Assembly (NCBI RefSeq): GCF_900184795.1
Contig: NZ_FXXN01000010.1
Span: forward strand, 1 to 37,700
Source of the DNA: Magnetospirillum sp. 15-1
GTDB lineage: Bacteria > Pseudomonadota > Alphaproteobacteria > Rhodospirillales > Magnetospirillaceae
DNA length: 37,700 nucleotides
Direction of reading: 5' to 3'
Below, in pieces: positions 16,883 through 26,300 of this stretch. The notes beneath the pieces were generated by a model. It was not told the origin of the DNA. It searched no databases and saw only the letters and a list, made by a program, of their open reading frames with translations. The position numbers were made by a program, and so were the translations under genes. Every line of letters begins with the position of its first letter. Position 1 is the stretch's first letter.

Positions 16883-17939
16883 GTGCCCCGATACCGCTTC
16901 GTCCGGACTTTGATGGTTCTGTTCTTCGCCGTCTTGCCCGCGCCTCGGATGATGCCGATCAGACGCGTCGTCTGTTGGCGCTGGCGTCGATCTATGACGG
17001 CGGCAGTCGGAGCGGCGCGGCGAAGCTGGGCGGGGTCGGGCTCCAGGTGGTTCGGGATTGGGTGGTGCACTTCAATTCGGACGGACCTGCGGGCCTGATC
17101 GACCGCAAGGCTCCCGGCCAGGTGTCGAAGCTGAATGCTGAGCAACGCCAGTCCTTGGTTGACAAGGTGGAGCGCGGCCCGATCCCGGCGGTCGATGGGG
17201 TCGTCCGTTGGCGCCTCAAGGATCCGGCCCTGTGGCTCTTCGAGGATTTCGGCATCTCGCTGGACGAGACGACGGTGGGGCGAGAATTGAAGGCGATGGG
17301 CTTCCGCAAGCTGTCGGCGCGGCCTCGCCATCATGCCCAGAACGGCGATGCCGTTGAGGATTTTAAAAAAGTTTCCCCACCGAGCTGGCGGCGATCCGGG
17401 CCAAGCTGCCGCCAGGAACCGACATAGAGGTCTGGTGGCAGGACGAGGCCCGGGTCGGGCAAAAGAACAAGATCACCCGCCGCTGGGCCAAGCGGGGGAC
17501 GCGCCCTTCGGCGCCCCATGACCAGCGCACCCAGTCCGCCTACATCTTCGGCGCCATCTGCCCCGAGCGCGGTGTCGGCGCCGCCCTCGTCCTGCCGCGC
17601 TGCGACACCCTCGCCATGCAGTGGCACCTGGACGAGATCGCATCCCAAGTGAGGCCGGGCGCCCACGCCGTCCTCATGCTCGATCAGGCGGGATGGCACA
17701 CCGCCGACAAGCTGGCCGTGCCGGACAACATCACCATCCTGCCCTTGCCGCCCCGCTCGCCGGAACTCAATCCGGTCGAAAACATCTGGCAGTTCATCCG
17801 CCAGAACTGGCTCTCCAACCGTGTCTTCGAATCCTACGACCAGATCATCGCCTTGTGCTGCCATGCATGGAACAGGCTCATCGACCAGCCATGGAAAATC
17901 ATCTCCATCGGCCGTCGCCAGTGGGCGCATAGGTTTTGA
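16879..17939 (+). CDS. IS630-family transposase 1, made by frameshift at 17365-17371
   Basis: The first frame (16879-17427) starts MGAPIPLRPDFDGSVLRRL and contains the helix-turn-helix region with LALASIYDGGSRSGAAKLGG. At TTTTAAAAAAG (17361-17371) the frame moves back by one and continues as SFPTELAAIRAKLPPG to TGA at 17937-17939, for 353 residues in all. The second part carries the DDE residues in WWQDEARVG, LMLDQAGWHT and LPPRSPELNPVENIWQF. The A6 run suggests programmed slippage by ribosome or polymerase, as known in this family; a one-base error is the alternative. ATG 16879 is preferred over 16855 because GGGAGG lies just upstream. It probably could move the element if the slippage works. 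Confidence 0.85.
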
Positions 17940-18055
17940 TCAATGCAGGTTGGTATAAGTCACCAGCAAGCCGGCAGCATAGGCGGCCAGCCAGGCCACC
18001 AGCACCGCCACGGCCGGACGGGCGACGCGGTCGCGGACCGCCAGGGCCAGTCCTA

Positions 18056-19106
18056 GAGTCTGTCTGACTTAGATTGAAGCATACCCTGCGTGCCGCAGAT
18101 ATGCGGCGCACTCCTGCGGAGGGAAAGCGTCCAGGAGTTTACCGACGCGCCTCCATGTGGTTTCGATGGTTCGTTCGTCAGCCTTTCGGACGAGGGTCTT
18201 GAGTTTGGCGAACATCATCTCGATGGGATTGAGATCGGGGCTGTAGGGCGGCAGGAAGAGCAGATGAGCACCGACCTTGCGAATGGCTTGGCGTGCCGGC
18301 TTTCCTTTGTGGCTTCCCAGATTATCGAGGATGACGACGTCACCGGGTTCCAGGGCCGGTGCCAAGGATTGCTCCACCCAGGCGGTGAAGGTCGCCCCAT
18401 TGATGGGGCCGTCGAGGACCAGGGGAGCGATGATCCGGTCATGGCGCAGGCCCGCCAGGAAGGTCAGGGTTTTCCAGTGGCCGTGGGGAACCTTGGCCAG
18501 GAGGGCCTCTCCCCGAGGGCTCCATCCGCGCAGACGCGTCATGTTGGTCTTGACCCAGGTCTCATCGATAAAGACCAGGCGCGAGGGATCAAGCCTGTGT
18601 TGATGGGTTTTCCAGCGATGGCGCAGCCGCGCTACCCTCGGCCCATCCTGTTCCTTGGCCATCAGCGTTTTTTTTGAAGCTCAAGCCCAGACCACGGACG
18701 AAACGCCAGACGGTATCGTGGGTGACGACGACACCCCGCTCGGCCAGTTCTGCCGCCAGAGCCCGCATGGTCAGGTCCTTCTTCTCGGCCAGCCGGGATT
18801 GTATCCAATCGGCGGTCTCTCCGCTCAGAAGTGGGCGGCGATGCCCGCCCATCTTGCTGGGCTGAAGACCGCGCCCGGATCGCCACTTCTGGCCGATCCG
18901 AACCGCCGTCGCCACCGAAACCCCAAAGCGCTTCGCTGCCGAGCGTGTCGTCTCGCCTGAATTCAGGGCTGCGGCTATCCGCTGCCGAAGGTCTTGCGAA
19001 AGAGGTCCTGCCATCCCTGCTGGCCTCCTATCCAGCCAGCAGTTTGAATCACATTCTCGGCCCCAGGGGAATCCCAATTCCGATTCCGCTTAACTCAGAC
19101 TGACTC
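18056..19106 (-). mobile_element. IS630-family insertion sequence (copy 2, a different element)
   Basis: The element is 1,051 bp, ends GAGTCTGTCTGACTTA (left, inward from 18056) and GAGTCAGTCTGAGTTA (right, inward from 19106), with TA duplicated at 18054-18055 and 19107-19108 inside a CTAG context. Excision with one TA rejoins the host frame exactly (LSGAALL-GLALAVRD). It encodes one transposase in two frames on the reverse strand. Its ends and protein differ from copy 1, so these are two separate arrivals 102 bp apart. Confidence 0.93.
18069..19014 (-). CDS. IS630-family transposase 2, in two frames joined at an A8 run
   Basis: The first frame starts MAGPLSQDLRQRIAAALNSG at 19014 and has a helix-turn-helix domain (TRSAAKRFGVSVATAVRI). 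It reaches GLSFKK at a run of eight A on the coding strand (18675-18668). The second frame continues TLMAKEQDGP and holds the DDE residues in RLVFIDETWVKTN, VVILDNLGSHKG and LPPYSPDLNPIEMMFAKLK, ending at 18069. Reading seven A instead of eight gives GLSFKKTLMAKEQD and a 314-residue protein. Slippage on the A run would be a normal family mechanism; an extra A from sequencing is equally possible. An in-frame ATG upstream (19077) lies close to the element end and is less likely. Confidence 0.85.
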
Positions 19107-20192
19107 TAGCAGCGCGGCCCCGCTCAGCGGCAGCTTGAACGCCAGGGCATAGGCCCCCATGCCGGCCAGCATGCGCCGGGCGGTCTCCAATGCCGCATCC
19201 AGGGCGTTCCAGTCGGCCAGGGTGGCCAGGGGGTTGCTGGCGCAATTTCCCGCCCCGGCCACCGGGACTAGGCCGCGCCAAGCCAGCATCACCGCCACCA
19301 GCGGCCCCAGCAGGGCCAGGGCCGGTCCCGGGCGGCGCAGACGGGGATCAGCGATCATCAGCGCCAGGGCCCCCACCGCCAGGGCCGGGGCCAAAGCCGC
19401 CCCGGTAGCCTTTGATCAGGTAGGACATGCCGGCGGCGATCAAGGCCCCATCGAGGCCACGGCCGGCCCGTACCAGTAGCAGCAGCATCGCGGCGATCAG
19501 ATAGATCTGCGGCTTTTCCACCAGCATCAGCTGGGGCACCAGGGTCCAGGCCGCTTCCAGCCCCAGCAGCCCGAGGATAGTGGCCCAGCCGGCGAGTCCG
19601 GCGGCACCCGCCCCCGCTCCCCGCCCGCGCAGGGTTTCGGCCAGCATCTCCCAGATCAGCCCCATCAGCACCGCGTGCAGGACGACGAAGGGGGCCAGCG
19701 AGCGGCCCGGCTCGAACTGCCCGAAAAGCAGATTGGGAAAGGCCAGCAACGCCGGCAGGCCCTGGGTGTAGCCCATGCCCACCCAGGTGGAGTCCTCCGA
19801 CAGGAACCCATCCTCGAGAAAGGCCTCGTGCGGCTAGGTCAGCCAGGCAGAAAATTCATCCCACGAATGGACCCGATAGACGAAGTCCCCGCGCCATCCG
19901 GCCAGGAGCGCCACCGTCAGGGGCAGCAGCACGGCCGGAGGCGCCACAGATCCGCTCCGGGCCGCCGGTGGGCCAATCCCGCCAGAGTGGGAACCAGCAA
20001 GCCCCAGGCCAGGACCCGCAAGCCCAACCCCAGGGCCATATTACCCACCAGCAGAACGGCCGGAATGGTCATGATACCCAGCATCAGGCGGGTACCGGGT
20101 GACGGGATATGCCACCACGCCCCCAACCCCAGACCGACGGACAGGCAAAGAAGCAGGGAAACGCTCAGGCCCAAGCCCCGTCCTCCCCGAGA

Positions 20193-22031
20193 TCAGTCCA
20201 GTTCGAAGGCGTTCTTATAATCCAGTTTCAGCGCCGGGTCCTGCTCCTCTTTCCTGAGGAAGCAATTGCCGACCACCAGCACTTCGATCTCGCTGCCCAT
20301 GAAACAGCGGAAGGCGTCCTCGGGGGTACAGACGATGGGCTCGCCCCGGACGTTGAAGCTGGTGTTGACCACCACGGGGCAGCCGGTGCGGGCCTTGAAC
20401 GCCGAGATCAGCGCATGATAGCGCGGATTGGTGTCGGCATGGACGGTCTGGACGCGGGCGGAGTAATCCACGTGGGTCACCGCCGGAATGGCCGAACGCG
20501 GCACGTTCAGCTTGTCGATGCCGAACAGCTTCTCCTCGTCCGCGGTCATGGCGCGGCGATGCTTTTCCGCCACCGGGGCCACCAGCAGCATGTAGGGCGA
20601 GTCGCCGTCCAGATCGAACCACTCGGCCACATCCTCGCGCAGCACGCTGGGCGCGAAGGGGCGGAAGCTCTCGCGGTACTTGACCTTGAGGTTCAGCGTC
20701 TTCTGCATGGAGGGCGAGCGGGGGTCGCCCAGGATGGAGCGGCCGCCCAGGGCACGCGGACCGAATTCCATGCGGCCCTGCATCCAGCCCACCGCCTTTT
20801 CGTCGGCCAGGGCCTGGGCGGTGGCTTCGGTCACCTCGGCCTCGCCCATCACCGCGAACTTGGCGCCGGCGGCGGTCAGGCGCGCCTCGATATCGGCCTG
20901 CTCGAACACCGGACCGAGATAGGAGCCCCTCATGGCATCCTTGCCGGGGGTCACGCTGCGGGGCTGGCCCTTGTGGATGTGGTAGCCGGCCAGGGCGGCG
21001 CCGAGCGCGCCGCCGGCATCGCCCGAAGCCGGCTGGATCCAGATGTTGTCGAAGATGCCTTCGCGCAGAACCTTGCCGTTGGAGACGCAGTTCAGCGCCA
21101 CGCCGCCGGCCAGGCAGAGATTCTTCGCCCCGGTTTCCTTCTTGATGCCGTGGCACAGCTTGGAAACGATGATTTCGGTCACCTCCTGGATGGAGGCGGC
21201 GATATCCATGTGGAACTGGGTCAGCGGGTCCTCGTCGGCCTGGCGCACCTTTTGCCCGAACAGCGCGGCGAAGCGCTGGTTGGTCATGGTCAGCCCGGTG
21301 CAGTAGTCGAAATACGACTGGTCCAGGCGGAACGAACCGTCCTCCTTCACATCGACCAGATTGTCGAGGATCAGCCTGGTGTATTTGGGCTCGCCGTAGG
21401 GCGCCAAACCCATCAGCTTGTACTCGCCGGAATTGACCTTGAAGCCGGTGTAATAGGTGAAGGCGGAATAGAGCAGCCCCAGGGAATGGGGAAAATGCAG
21501 TTCCTTGTGGATGTCCAGCCGGTTGCCCGACCCCATGGCCAGCGAGGTGGTGGTCCACTCGCCGACCCCATCCATGGTCAGCACCGCCGCGTCCTCGAAG
21601 GGCGAGGGAAAGAAGGCGCTGGCCGCATGGCTGAGATGGTGCTCGGCGAACAGCAGCTTGTTCATCCAGTCGAAATCAGGTGCGAAGCGCTTGATCTCGC
21701 GGGTCAGCAGATCCTTCTGGAACAGCTTTTCCTTCAGCCACACCGGCATGGCGGTCTTGAACGAGGAAAAGCCCTTGGGCGCGAAGGCGACATAGGTCTC
21801 CAGCAGCCGCTCGAACTTGAGGAACGGCTTGTCGTAGAACACCACGGAATCCACGTCGTCCAGGCCGATTCCCGCCTCGGCCAGACAATAGGCCACGGCC
21901 TTCTCGGGGAAGGCGGCGTCGTGTTTCCTGCGGGTGAAGCGCTCCTCCTGGGCGGCGGCGATGACGCGGCCATCCTCGACCAGGGCGGCGGCGCTATCGT
22001 GATAGAGGGCGGATAGGCCGAGAATGCGCAA
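20193..22031 (-). CDS. O-carbamoyltransferase (NodU/CmcH/SxtI family)
   Basis: This 612-residue protein transfers a carbamoyl group from carbamoyl phosphate to a hydroxyl through a carbamoyl-adenylate. The N-terminal Kae1/TsaD-like domain starts MRILGLSALYHDSAAALVED and has the metal-site FAEHHLSHAASAFFPS (His131, His132, His135) and TMDGVGEW (Asp154). GGVALNCVSNGK and SGDAGGALGAALAGY follow. The C-terminal domain has GRMEFGPRALGGRSILGDPR and TSFNVRGEPIVCTPEDAF, as in NodU. It is full length with no frame break. The gene follows DUF5989 and SxtJ-like genes and precedes a GT-C-like pseudogene, so the acceptor is probably a sugar of the surface glycan. Confidence 0.93.
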   Translation of the reverse strand: MRILGLSALYHDSAAALVEDGRVIAAAQEERFTRRKHDAAFPEKAVAYCLAEAGIGLDDVDSVVFYDKPFLKFERLLETYVAFAPKGFSSFKTAMPVWLKEKLFQKDLLTREIKRFAPDFDWMNKLLFAEHHLSHAASAFFPSPFEDAAVLTMDGVGEWTTTSLAMGSGNRLDIHKELHFPHSLGLLYSAFTYYTGFKVNSGEYKLMGLAPYGEPKYTRLILDNLVDVKEDGSFRLDQSYFDYCTGLTMTNQRFAALFGQKVRQADEDPLTQFHMDIAASIQEVTEIIVSKLCHGIKKETGAKNLCLAGGVALNCVSNGKVLREGIFDNIWIQPASGDAGGALGAALAGYHIHKGQPRSVTPGKDAMRGSYLGPVFEQADIEARLTAAGAKFAVMGEAEVTEATAQALADEKAVGWMQGRMEFGPRALGGRSILGDPRSPSMQKTLNLKVKYRESFRPFAPSVLREDVAEWFDLDGDSPYMLLVAPVAEKHRRAMTADEEKLFGIDKLNVPRSAIPAVTHVDYSARVQTVHADTNPRYHALISAFKARTGCPVVVNTSFNVRGEPIVCTPEDAFRCFMGSEIEVLVVGNCFLRKEEQDPALKLDYKNAFELD

Positions 22032-22040
22032 GGGAGGACC

Positions 22041-22190
22041 TCAGAACAGGGTATAGATGAAGGGTGCCACCGCCGAGCCCTGCGACAGCACGATCAGGCC
22101 GCCGAACACCACCATCATGATCAGGATGGGCAGCAGCCAGAACTTCTTGCGTTCGCGCAGGAACTGCCAAAGCTCGATGAGGAAGCTCAC
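22041..22190 (-). CDS. Small membrane protein, DUF5989 (SxtK-like)
   Basis: The 49-residue product starts at GTG 22190 (MSFLIELWQFLRERKKFWLL) and ends at TGA (22041-22043). AGGAGAG lies upstream of the GTG at a workable distance. It has a basic amphipathic start (RERKKFW) followed by one membrane segment (PILIMMVVFGGLIVLSQGSA), suggesting a single-pass inner-membrane protein. It sits 9 bases before the carbamoyltransferase and 12 bases after the SxtJ-like gene. Tiny proteins of this size are known next to O-carbamoyltransferases, including SxtK in saxitoxin clusters. Its function is unknown. Confidence 0.8.
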   Translation of the reverse strand: MSFLIELWQFLRERKKFWLLPILIMMVVFGGLIVLSQGSAVAPFIYTLF

Positions 22191-22202
22191 GGGTGGTCTC
22201 TC

Positions 22203-22637
22203 CTAGAACTGGCGCCGCATGCTGTCGGGCGCCGGGCCCGGCGGGGTGCGATTGATCCAATAGCTGGCGGCGGCGTCATCGCGGTTCAGGCGCAGCGGGT
22301 CCTTGCCCAGCGCGCGCATGATCAGGGCGATGGGCGTCACGGTCAGGAAGAACAGCAGCCCCATGACCAGCGGCGTCACCACGTGATGCAACGCCATGCC
22401 GACCAGGAACCACAGCCTGTTGAGCGGCCTGAGAGCCTTGGGAACCACCAGGGCCGCCAGCAGGAATCCCACGGCGACCGCTCCGGCCCACAACCGGGGC
22501 TCACCGCCATCCTTGAGCGGCAACAGGGCGACGACGGCGAAGACAGCGGCGAAGACCAGACCGAACGACCGCTCGGAACCCATCTCGACCTTGCGGGCAT
22601 GGGACCCACCGTCGATGGCGCCCTGTGACGTGCTCAT
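22203..22637 (-). CDS. SxtJ-like membrane protein
   Basis: The 144-residue protein has a hydrophilic ~22-residue start, two close hydrophobic segments (SFGLVFAAVFAVVALLPL and LWAGAVAVGFLLAALVVP) and a third longer one from LWFLVGMALHHVVTPLVMGL. It ends in a soluble tail with SYWINRTPPGPAPDSM, a Y-W-x-x-R motif often seen in the SxtJ family. It is the first gene of the trio with DUF5989 and the carbamoyltransferase. The ATG at 22637 is chosen; no strong ribosome-binding sequence marks it. The role is unknown; the constant company suggests it helps locate or support the transferase at the membrane. Confidence 0.75.
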   Translation of the reverse strand: MSTSQGAIDGGSHARKVEMGSERSFGLVFAAVFAVVALLPLKDGGEPRLWAGAVAVGFLLAALVVPKALRPLNRLWFLVGMALHHVVTPLVMGLLFFLTVTPIALIMRALGKDPLRLNRDDAAASYWINRTPPGPAPDSMRRQF

Positions 22638-22708
22638 GCTGTGGAAACGATCCCCTTGCTGAAGGTTGCCGGACTTCTACCACAGCCCAACCAGTTGAGG
22701 CAAACCGC

Positions 22709-23302
22709 TCAGGCCGGAGCCGCCACGGCTTCCACCCGGTCGCACAGCGCATGGCCGATCAGAATATGCATCTCCTGGATACGGGCGGTGACGCTGGACG
22801 GCACCACCAGCAGCGGGTCGGCCAGTCCCACCATCTTGCCGCCGTCGCGGCCCGAGAAGCCGGCCGCCACCAGACCCATGTCGCGGGCCACCGCCAGGGC
22901 GGTCAGCACGTTCGGGCTGTTGCCCGAGGTGGTGATGCCGATGGCCACGTCGCCGGGCCGGCCCAGCGCCTCGATCTGGCGCGAGAAGATTTCCTCGTAG
23001 GAGAAGTCGTTGGCGCAGGCGGTCAGCAGCGAGGTGTCGGTGGTCAGCGCCAGCGCCGCCAGGGCCTTGCGGTTGTAGCGGTAACGGATCACCAGTTCGG
23101 TCGCCAGGTGCTGAGCGTCGGCGGCCGAGCCACCGTTGCCGAAGAACAGGATCTTGCCACCCGCCGCCAGGCTGTCGAGACAGGCCTGGACCAGACGCTG
23201 AAAGGGTTCGCGCACCGCCGCGCCGGTAACCGCCAGTGTCTCGGCGTGCTCCGCGATCTGCTGATCGAGAAAGGCGGCGTATTTCATGGGGGCGATCCTC
23301 AT
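22709..23302 (-). CDS. gmhA: SIS-domain sugar isomerase, phosphoheptose isomerase-like
   Basis: The ~197-residue protein is one SIS domain. FFGNGGSAADAQHLATEL (near residue 55) and ITTSGNSPNVLTAL (near 122) are the sugar-phosphate loops, and a helix with IQEMHILIGHALCDRVE follows near the end, as in GmhA. GmhA turns sedoheptulose-7-phosphate into D-glycero-manno-heptose-7-phosphate for LPS core or other heptose glycans. Two starts fit: ATG 23302 (MRIAPMKYAAF), behind AAGGAGG 11 bases away, and ATG 23287 (MKYAAFLDQQ). It starts 17 bases after the glutamate dehydrogenase stop. It could be another SIS isomerase, but the motif spacing favours GmhA. Confidence 0.8.
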   Translation of the reverse strand: MRIAPMKYAAFLDQQIAEHAETLAVTGAAVREPFQRLVQACLDSLAAGGKILFFGNGGSAADAQHLATELVIRYRYNRKALAALALTTDTSLLTACANDFSYEEIFSRQIEALGRPGDVAIGITTSGNSPNVLTALAVARDMGLVAAGFSGRDGGKMVGLADPLLVVPSSVTARIQEMHILIGHALCDRVEAVAAPA

Positions 23303-23318
23303 TGTGGAATGAACCTCC

Positions 23319-26300
23319 TTAGCCCTTCCCGCCTGCCGCCGCAACACCCGACTCGGTCAGGGTACGCAATTGCCGGTTGGCCACCGTGATCATGGACAGA
23401 TCGATATGGGACGCCGCCTTCAGCTCGGCCAGCAGGGTCTCGGCCCGCTCCACCGCCGCCCGGTTGGCCTCCAGCCAGGACTGGACCGCCGCGTCGGGCT
23501 CGAGGCCGGGATAGGAGGCCGCCACCACGCTGGTGATATCGCGCTGATGGCCATAGAGGTCCTCGATGGCCGCCGCCGCCGCCAGCTTCAGCCAGTGGCC
23601 CTGTCCCGACAGCTTTTCGGCCGAGGCGCGCAGCCAGCCCAGCGAGAACCGGGCTCCCACCGCGAAATAGAGGCGCCCGGCCGTCTCGATGGACAGGTCC
23701 TGACGGGTGGCGATGCGCAGGATGTCGGCGGCCGAGGCCAGGACGATCAGGTTGCCGACCCGCTGGGCCAGATCGTGGGGAACGCCCTGGCCGACGAAAT
23801 ACTCGATGCGGGCCAGAACCGCGGCGGCCGCATCGGGCGGCAGGATGGTGGGCACGGCGCCTTCCAGCGCCTTGACACCGGGCGACAGCTCGGCGATGCC
23901 CGCCCCCAGGGCAAAGGGCGACGGCATGGAACGCAGCACCCACATGGTGGCGCGCTCCACCAGCCGGTTGGCCTCGATCTGCATGGCGGTCTGGGCGGCG
24001 GCCGGCACCTTGCCGTCCAGCTCCTCGATGGCCCGCCAGACTTCGCGCATGCGGAAGGCGTCGCGCGCCACGATATAGGCCCTGGCCACCTGGGCCGGGG
24101 GATGGCCGGTGGTCTCCATCAGTTCCGAGACGAAGGCGCCGCCCACCCGGTTGACCATGGAATTGGTCACCACCGTGGCGACGATTTCCCGCCGCAGCCG
24201 GTGGCGCTGGACATCGTGACCGAAACGATCCCGGAGCGCCGTGGGAAAGTAGTTGGTCAGGTCGATGGCCATGAAGGGATCGTCGGGCAGTTCCGAGGCC
24301 AGGATATGGTCATAGAGCCAGATCTTGCCGTAGGCCAGCAGCACCGCCAGTTCGGGACGGGTGAAGCCCTGCTTCTTCGCCGCCCGCTCGGTCAGCGTCT
24401 CGTCGGTGGGCAGGAACTCGATGCCCCGGTCCAGCCGCCCGCTCTTTTCCAGCAGGCGCATGAAGCGGGCCTCGGCGTCCAGCAGCTCGGCGCCCTGGGC
24501 CTGAAGCATGGTCAGCGCCTGGGTCTGAAGGTAATTGTCGCGCAGCACCAGGGCACCCACTTCCCCGGTCATCTCGACCAGCAGCTTGTCGCGCTGCTTG
24601 GGGGTAAGATCGCCCGCCGCCACCAGGTCGTTGACCAGGATCTTGATGTTGACCTCGTGGTCCGAGCAATCCACCCCGGCGGAATTGTCGATGGCGTCGG
24701 TATCGATGCGCCCGCCCCCGCCGCCCGCCCCGCCGATGGCGTATTCGATGCGGCCCAGCTGGGTGAAGCCCAGATTGGCGCCCTCGCCCACCACCTTGGC
24801 ACCAACCTCCGCGCCGTTGATGCGCAGGGAATCGTTGGCCCGGTCGCCGGCCTCGGCGTTGCTTTCGCCCGACGCCTTCACATAGGTGCCAATGCCGCCC
24901 AGGAACAGCAGGTCCACCGGCGCCTTGAGCAGGGCGCGGATCAGCTCGGTCGGCGTCAGACTATCTGACTCGATACCGAAACGAGCCCTGACCTGAGGGC
25001 TGATGGCAATGGTCTTGGCGGTGCGCGGCCAGATGCCGCCGCCTTCCGAGATAGTCGAGGTGTCGTAATCGGGCCAGGCCTTGGCGGCAACGAACAGCCG
25101 CTCGCGCTCGGCGAAGGTCTTTTGCGGGTCGGGATCGGGGTCGAGGAAGATGTGGGCGTGATTGAAGGCGGCGACCAGCCGGGCATGGGGCGAGCGCAGC
25201 ATGCCGTTGCCGAACACGTCGCCCGACATGTCGCCCACGCCCACCACCGTGAAATCCTCGCTCCGGGTATCGACGCCCATCTCGCGGAAATGGCGTTCCA
25301 CCGCCACCCAGGCCCCCTTGGCGGTGATGCCCATCTTCTTGTGGTCGTAGCCCTGGGAACCGCCGGAGGCGAAGGCATCGCCCAGCCAGTGGCCGTATTC
25401 CAGCGAAACCGAATTGGCGATGTCGGAGAAGGTGGCGGTGCCCTTGTCGGCGGCCACCACCAGATAGGGGTCGTCGCCGTCCCGGCGCAGCACGTCCGGG
25501 GGCGGCCTGACCCCTTCCGGCGTCAGGTTGTCGGTGAGGTCCAGCAGGCCGCGCATCAGAATCTTATAGCACTCGATGCCCTCGGCCAGATACGCCTCGA
25601 CGCCCGCCGGTTTCCGGCGGGCGCTTCACCACGAAACCGCCCTTGGCGCCCACCGGAACGATCACTGCGTTCTTGACCATCTGGGCCTTCATCAGGCCCA
25701 GGATCTCGGTACGGAAATCCTCGCGCCGGTCGGACCAGCGGATGCCGCCGCGCGCCACCTTGCCGCCTCTGAGGTGGATGGCCTCGACACGCGGGCTGTA
25801 GACGAACACCTCCACCAGGGGCCGGGGGGCCGGCAACTCGTCCACCGCCTTGGAATCCAGCTTGAAGGACAGATAGGCCTTGGGCCTGCCGCCGCCATCG
25901 GTCTGGAAGTAATTCGTTCTTAAAGTGGAACGGATCAGGTTGAGGAAACGCCGCAGGATGCGGTCGTCATCGGCGCTGACCACTTTGTCCAGGCCGGCCA
26001 GCAGCGACGCCTCGATATGGCCCCCGTCGCCCGATTCCCCCTTGGGATCGAAGATGGCGAGGAACAGCCGCACCAAGGCGGCCGCCATGTCGGCATTGCC
26101 GCTCAGGGCCTGCTCGATATAGGCCTGGCTGTAGGTGATGCCGGTCTGGCGCAGGTACTTGGTGTAGGCGCGCAGCACCATGATTTCCCGCCACGACAGG
26201 CCGGCCGACAATACCAGCCGGTTGAAGCCGTCGCTGTCGGCGTCGCCCCGCCACACCGCCGCCAGGGCGTCGTGGAACAGGTCGCGCCGCTCGGCCACGT

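Larger units (their letters stand above)
16793..17953 (+). mobile_element. IS630-family insertion sequence (copy 1)
   Basis: The element is 1,161 bp. Its ends are imperfect inverted repeats: reading inward, CCAGCCTGCGCTGATTGAAAC on the left (from 16793) and CCAACCTGCATTGATCAAAAC on the right (reverse complement, ending 17953). TA flanks both ends (16791-16792 and 17954-17955), the TA duplication expected of this family. One transposase in two frames fills it. It sits in the reverse-strand membrane-protein pseudogene. Removing it with one TA leaves the host frame off by one base; a 3-bp ATA duplication (16790-16792, 17955-17957) would restore it. Confidence 0.9.
16130..20174 (-). pseudogene. 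Polytopic membrane protein gene (GT-C-like), destroyed by two IS elements and three point lesions
   Basis: Joining fragments on the reverse strand gives about 610 codons of a hydrophobic protein. It starts at TTG 20174 after GGGGAGG, 16 bases downstream of the carbamoyltransferase stop. Pieces: MGLSVSLLLCLSVGLGLGAW onward; then VYRVHSWDEFSAWLT; then PHEAFLEDGFLSEDST through MSYLIK; then GAALAPALAVGALALM up to LSGAALL; a 98-base middle piece (17956-18053, RDRVARPAVAVLVAWLA); and a C-terminal piece from YYAFCFTAYEREQLA to TAA at 16130-16132. Lesions are a missing base near 19942, TAG at 19834-19836, an extra base near 19410, and IS insertions at 18056-19106 and 16793-17953. The S-W-D-E loop resembles the acidic first loop of GT-C enzymes. 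Its operon place suggests a role with the carbamoyltransferase trio. Confidence 0.85.

Noticed and set aside
20109-22016. A 635-codon open frame opposite the carbamoyltransferase
   Set aside because: Antisense to a fully motif-supported gene, with no recognisable domain.
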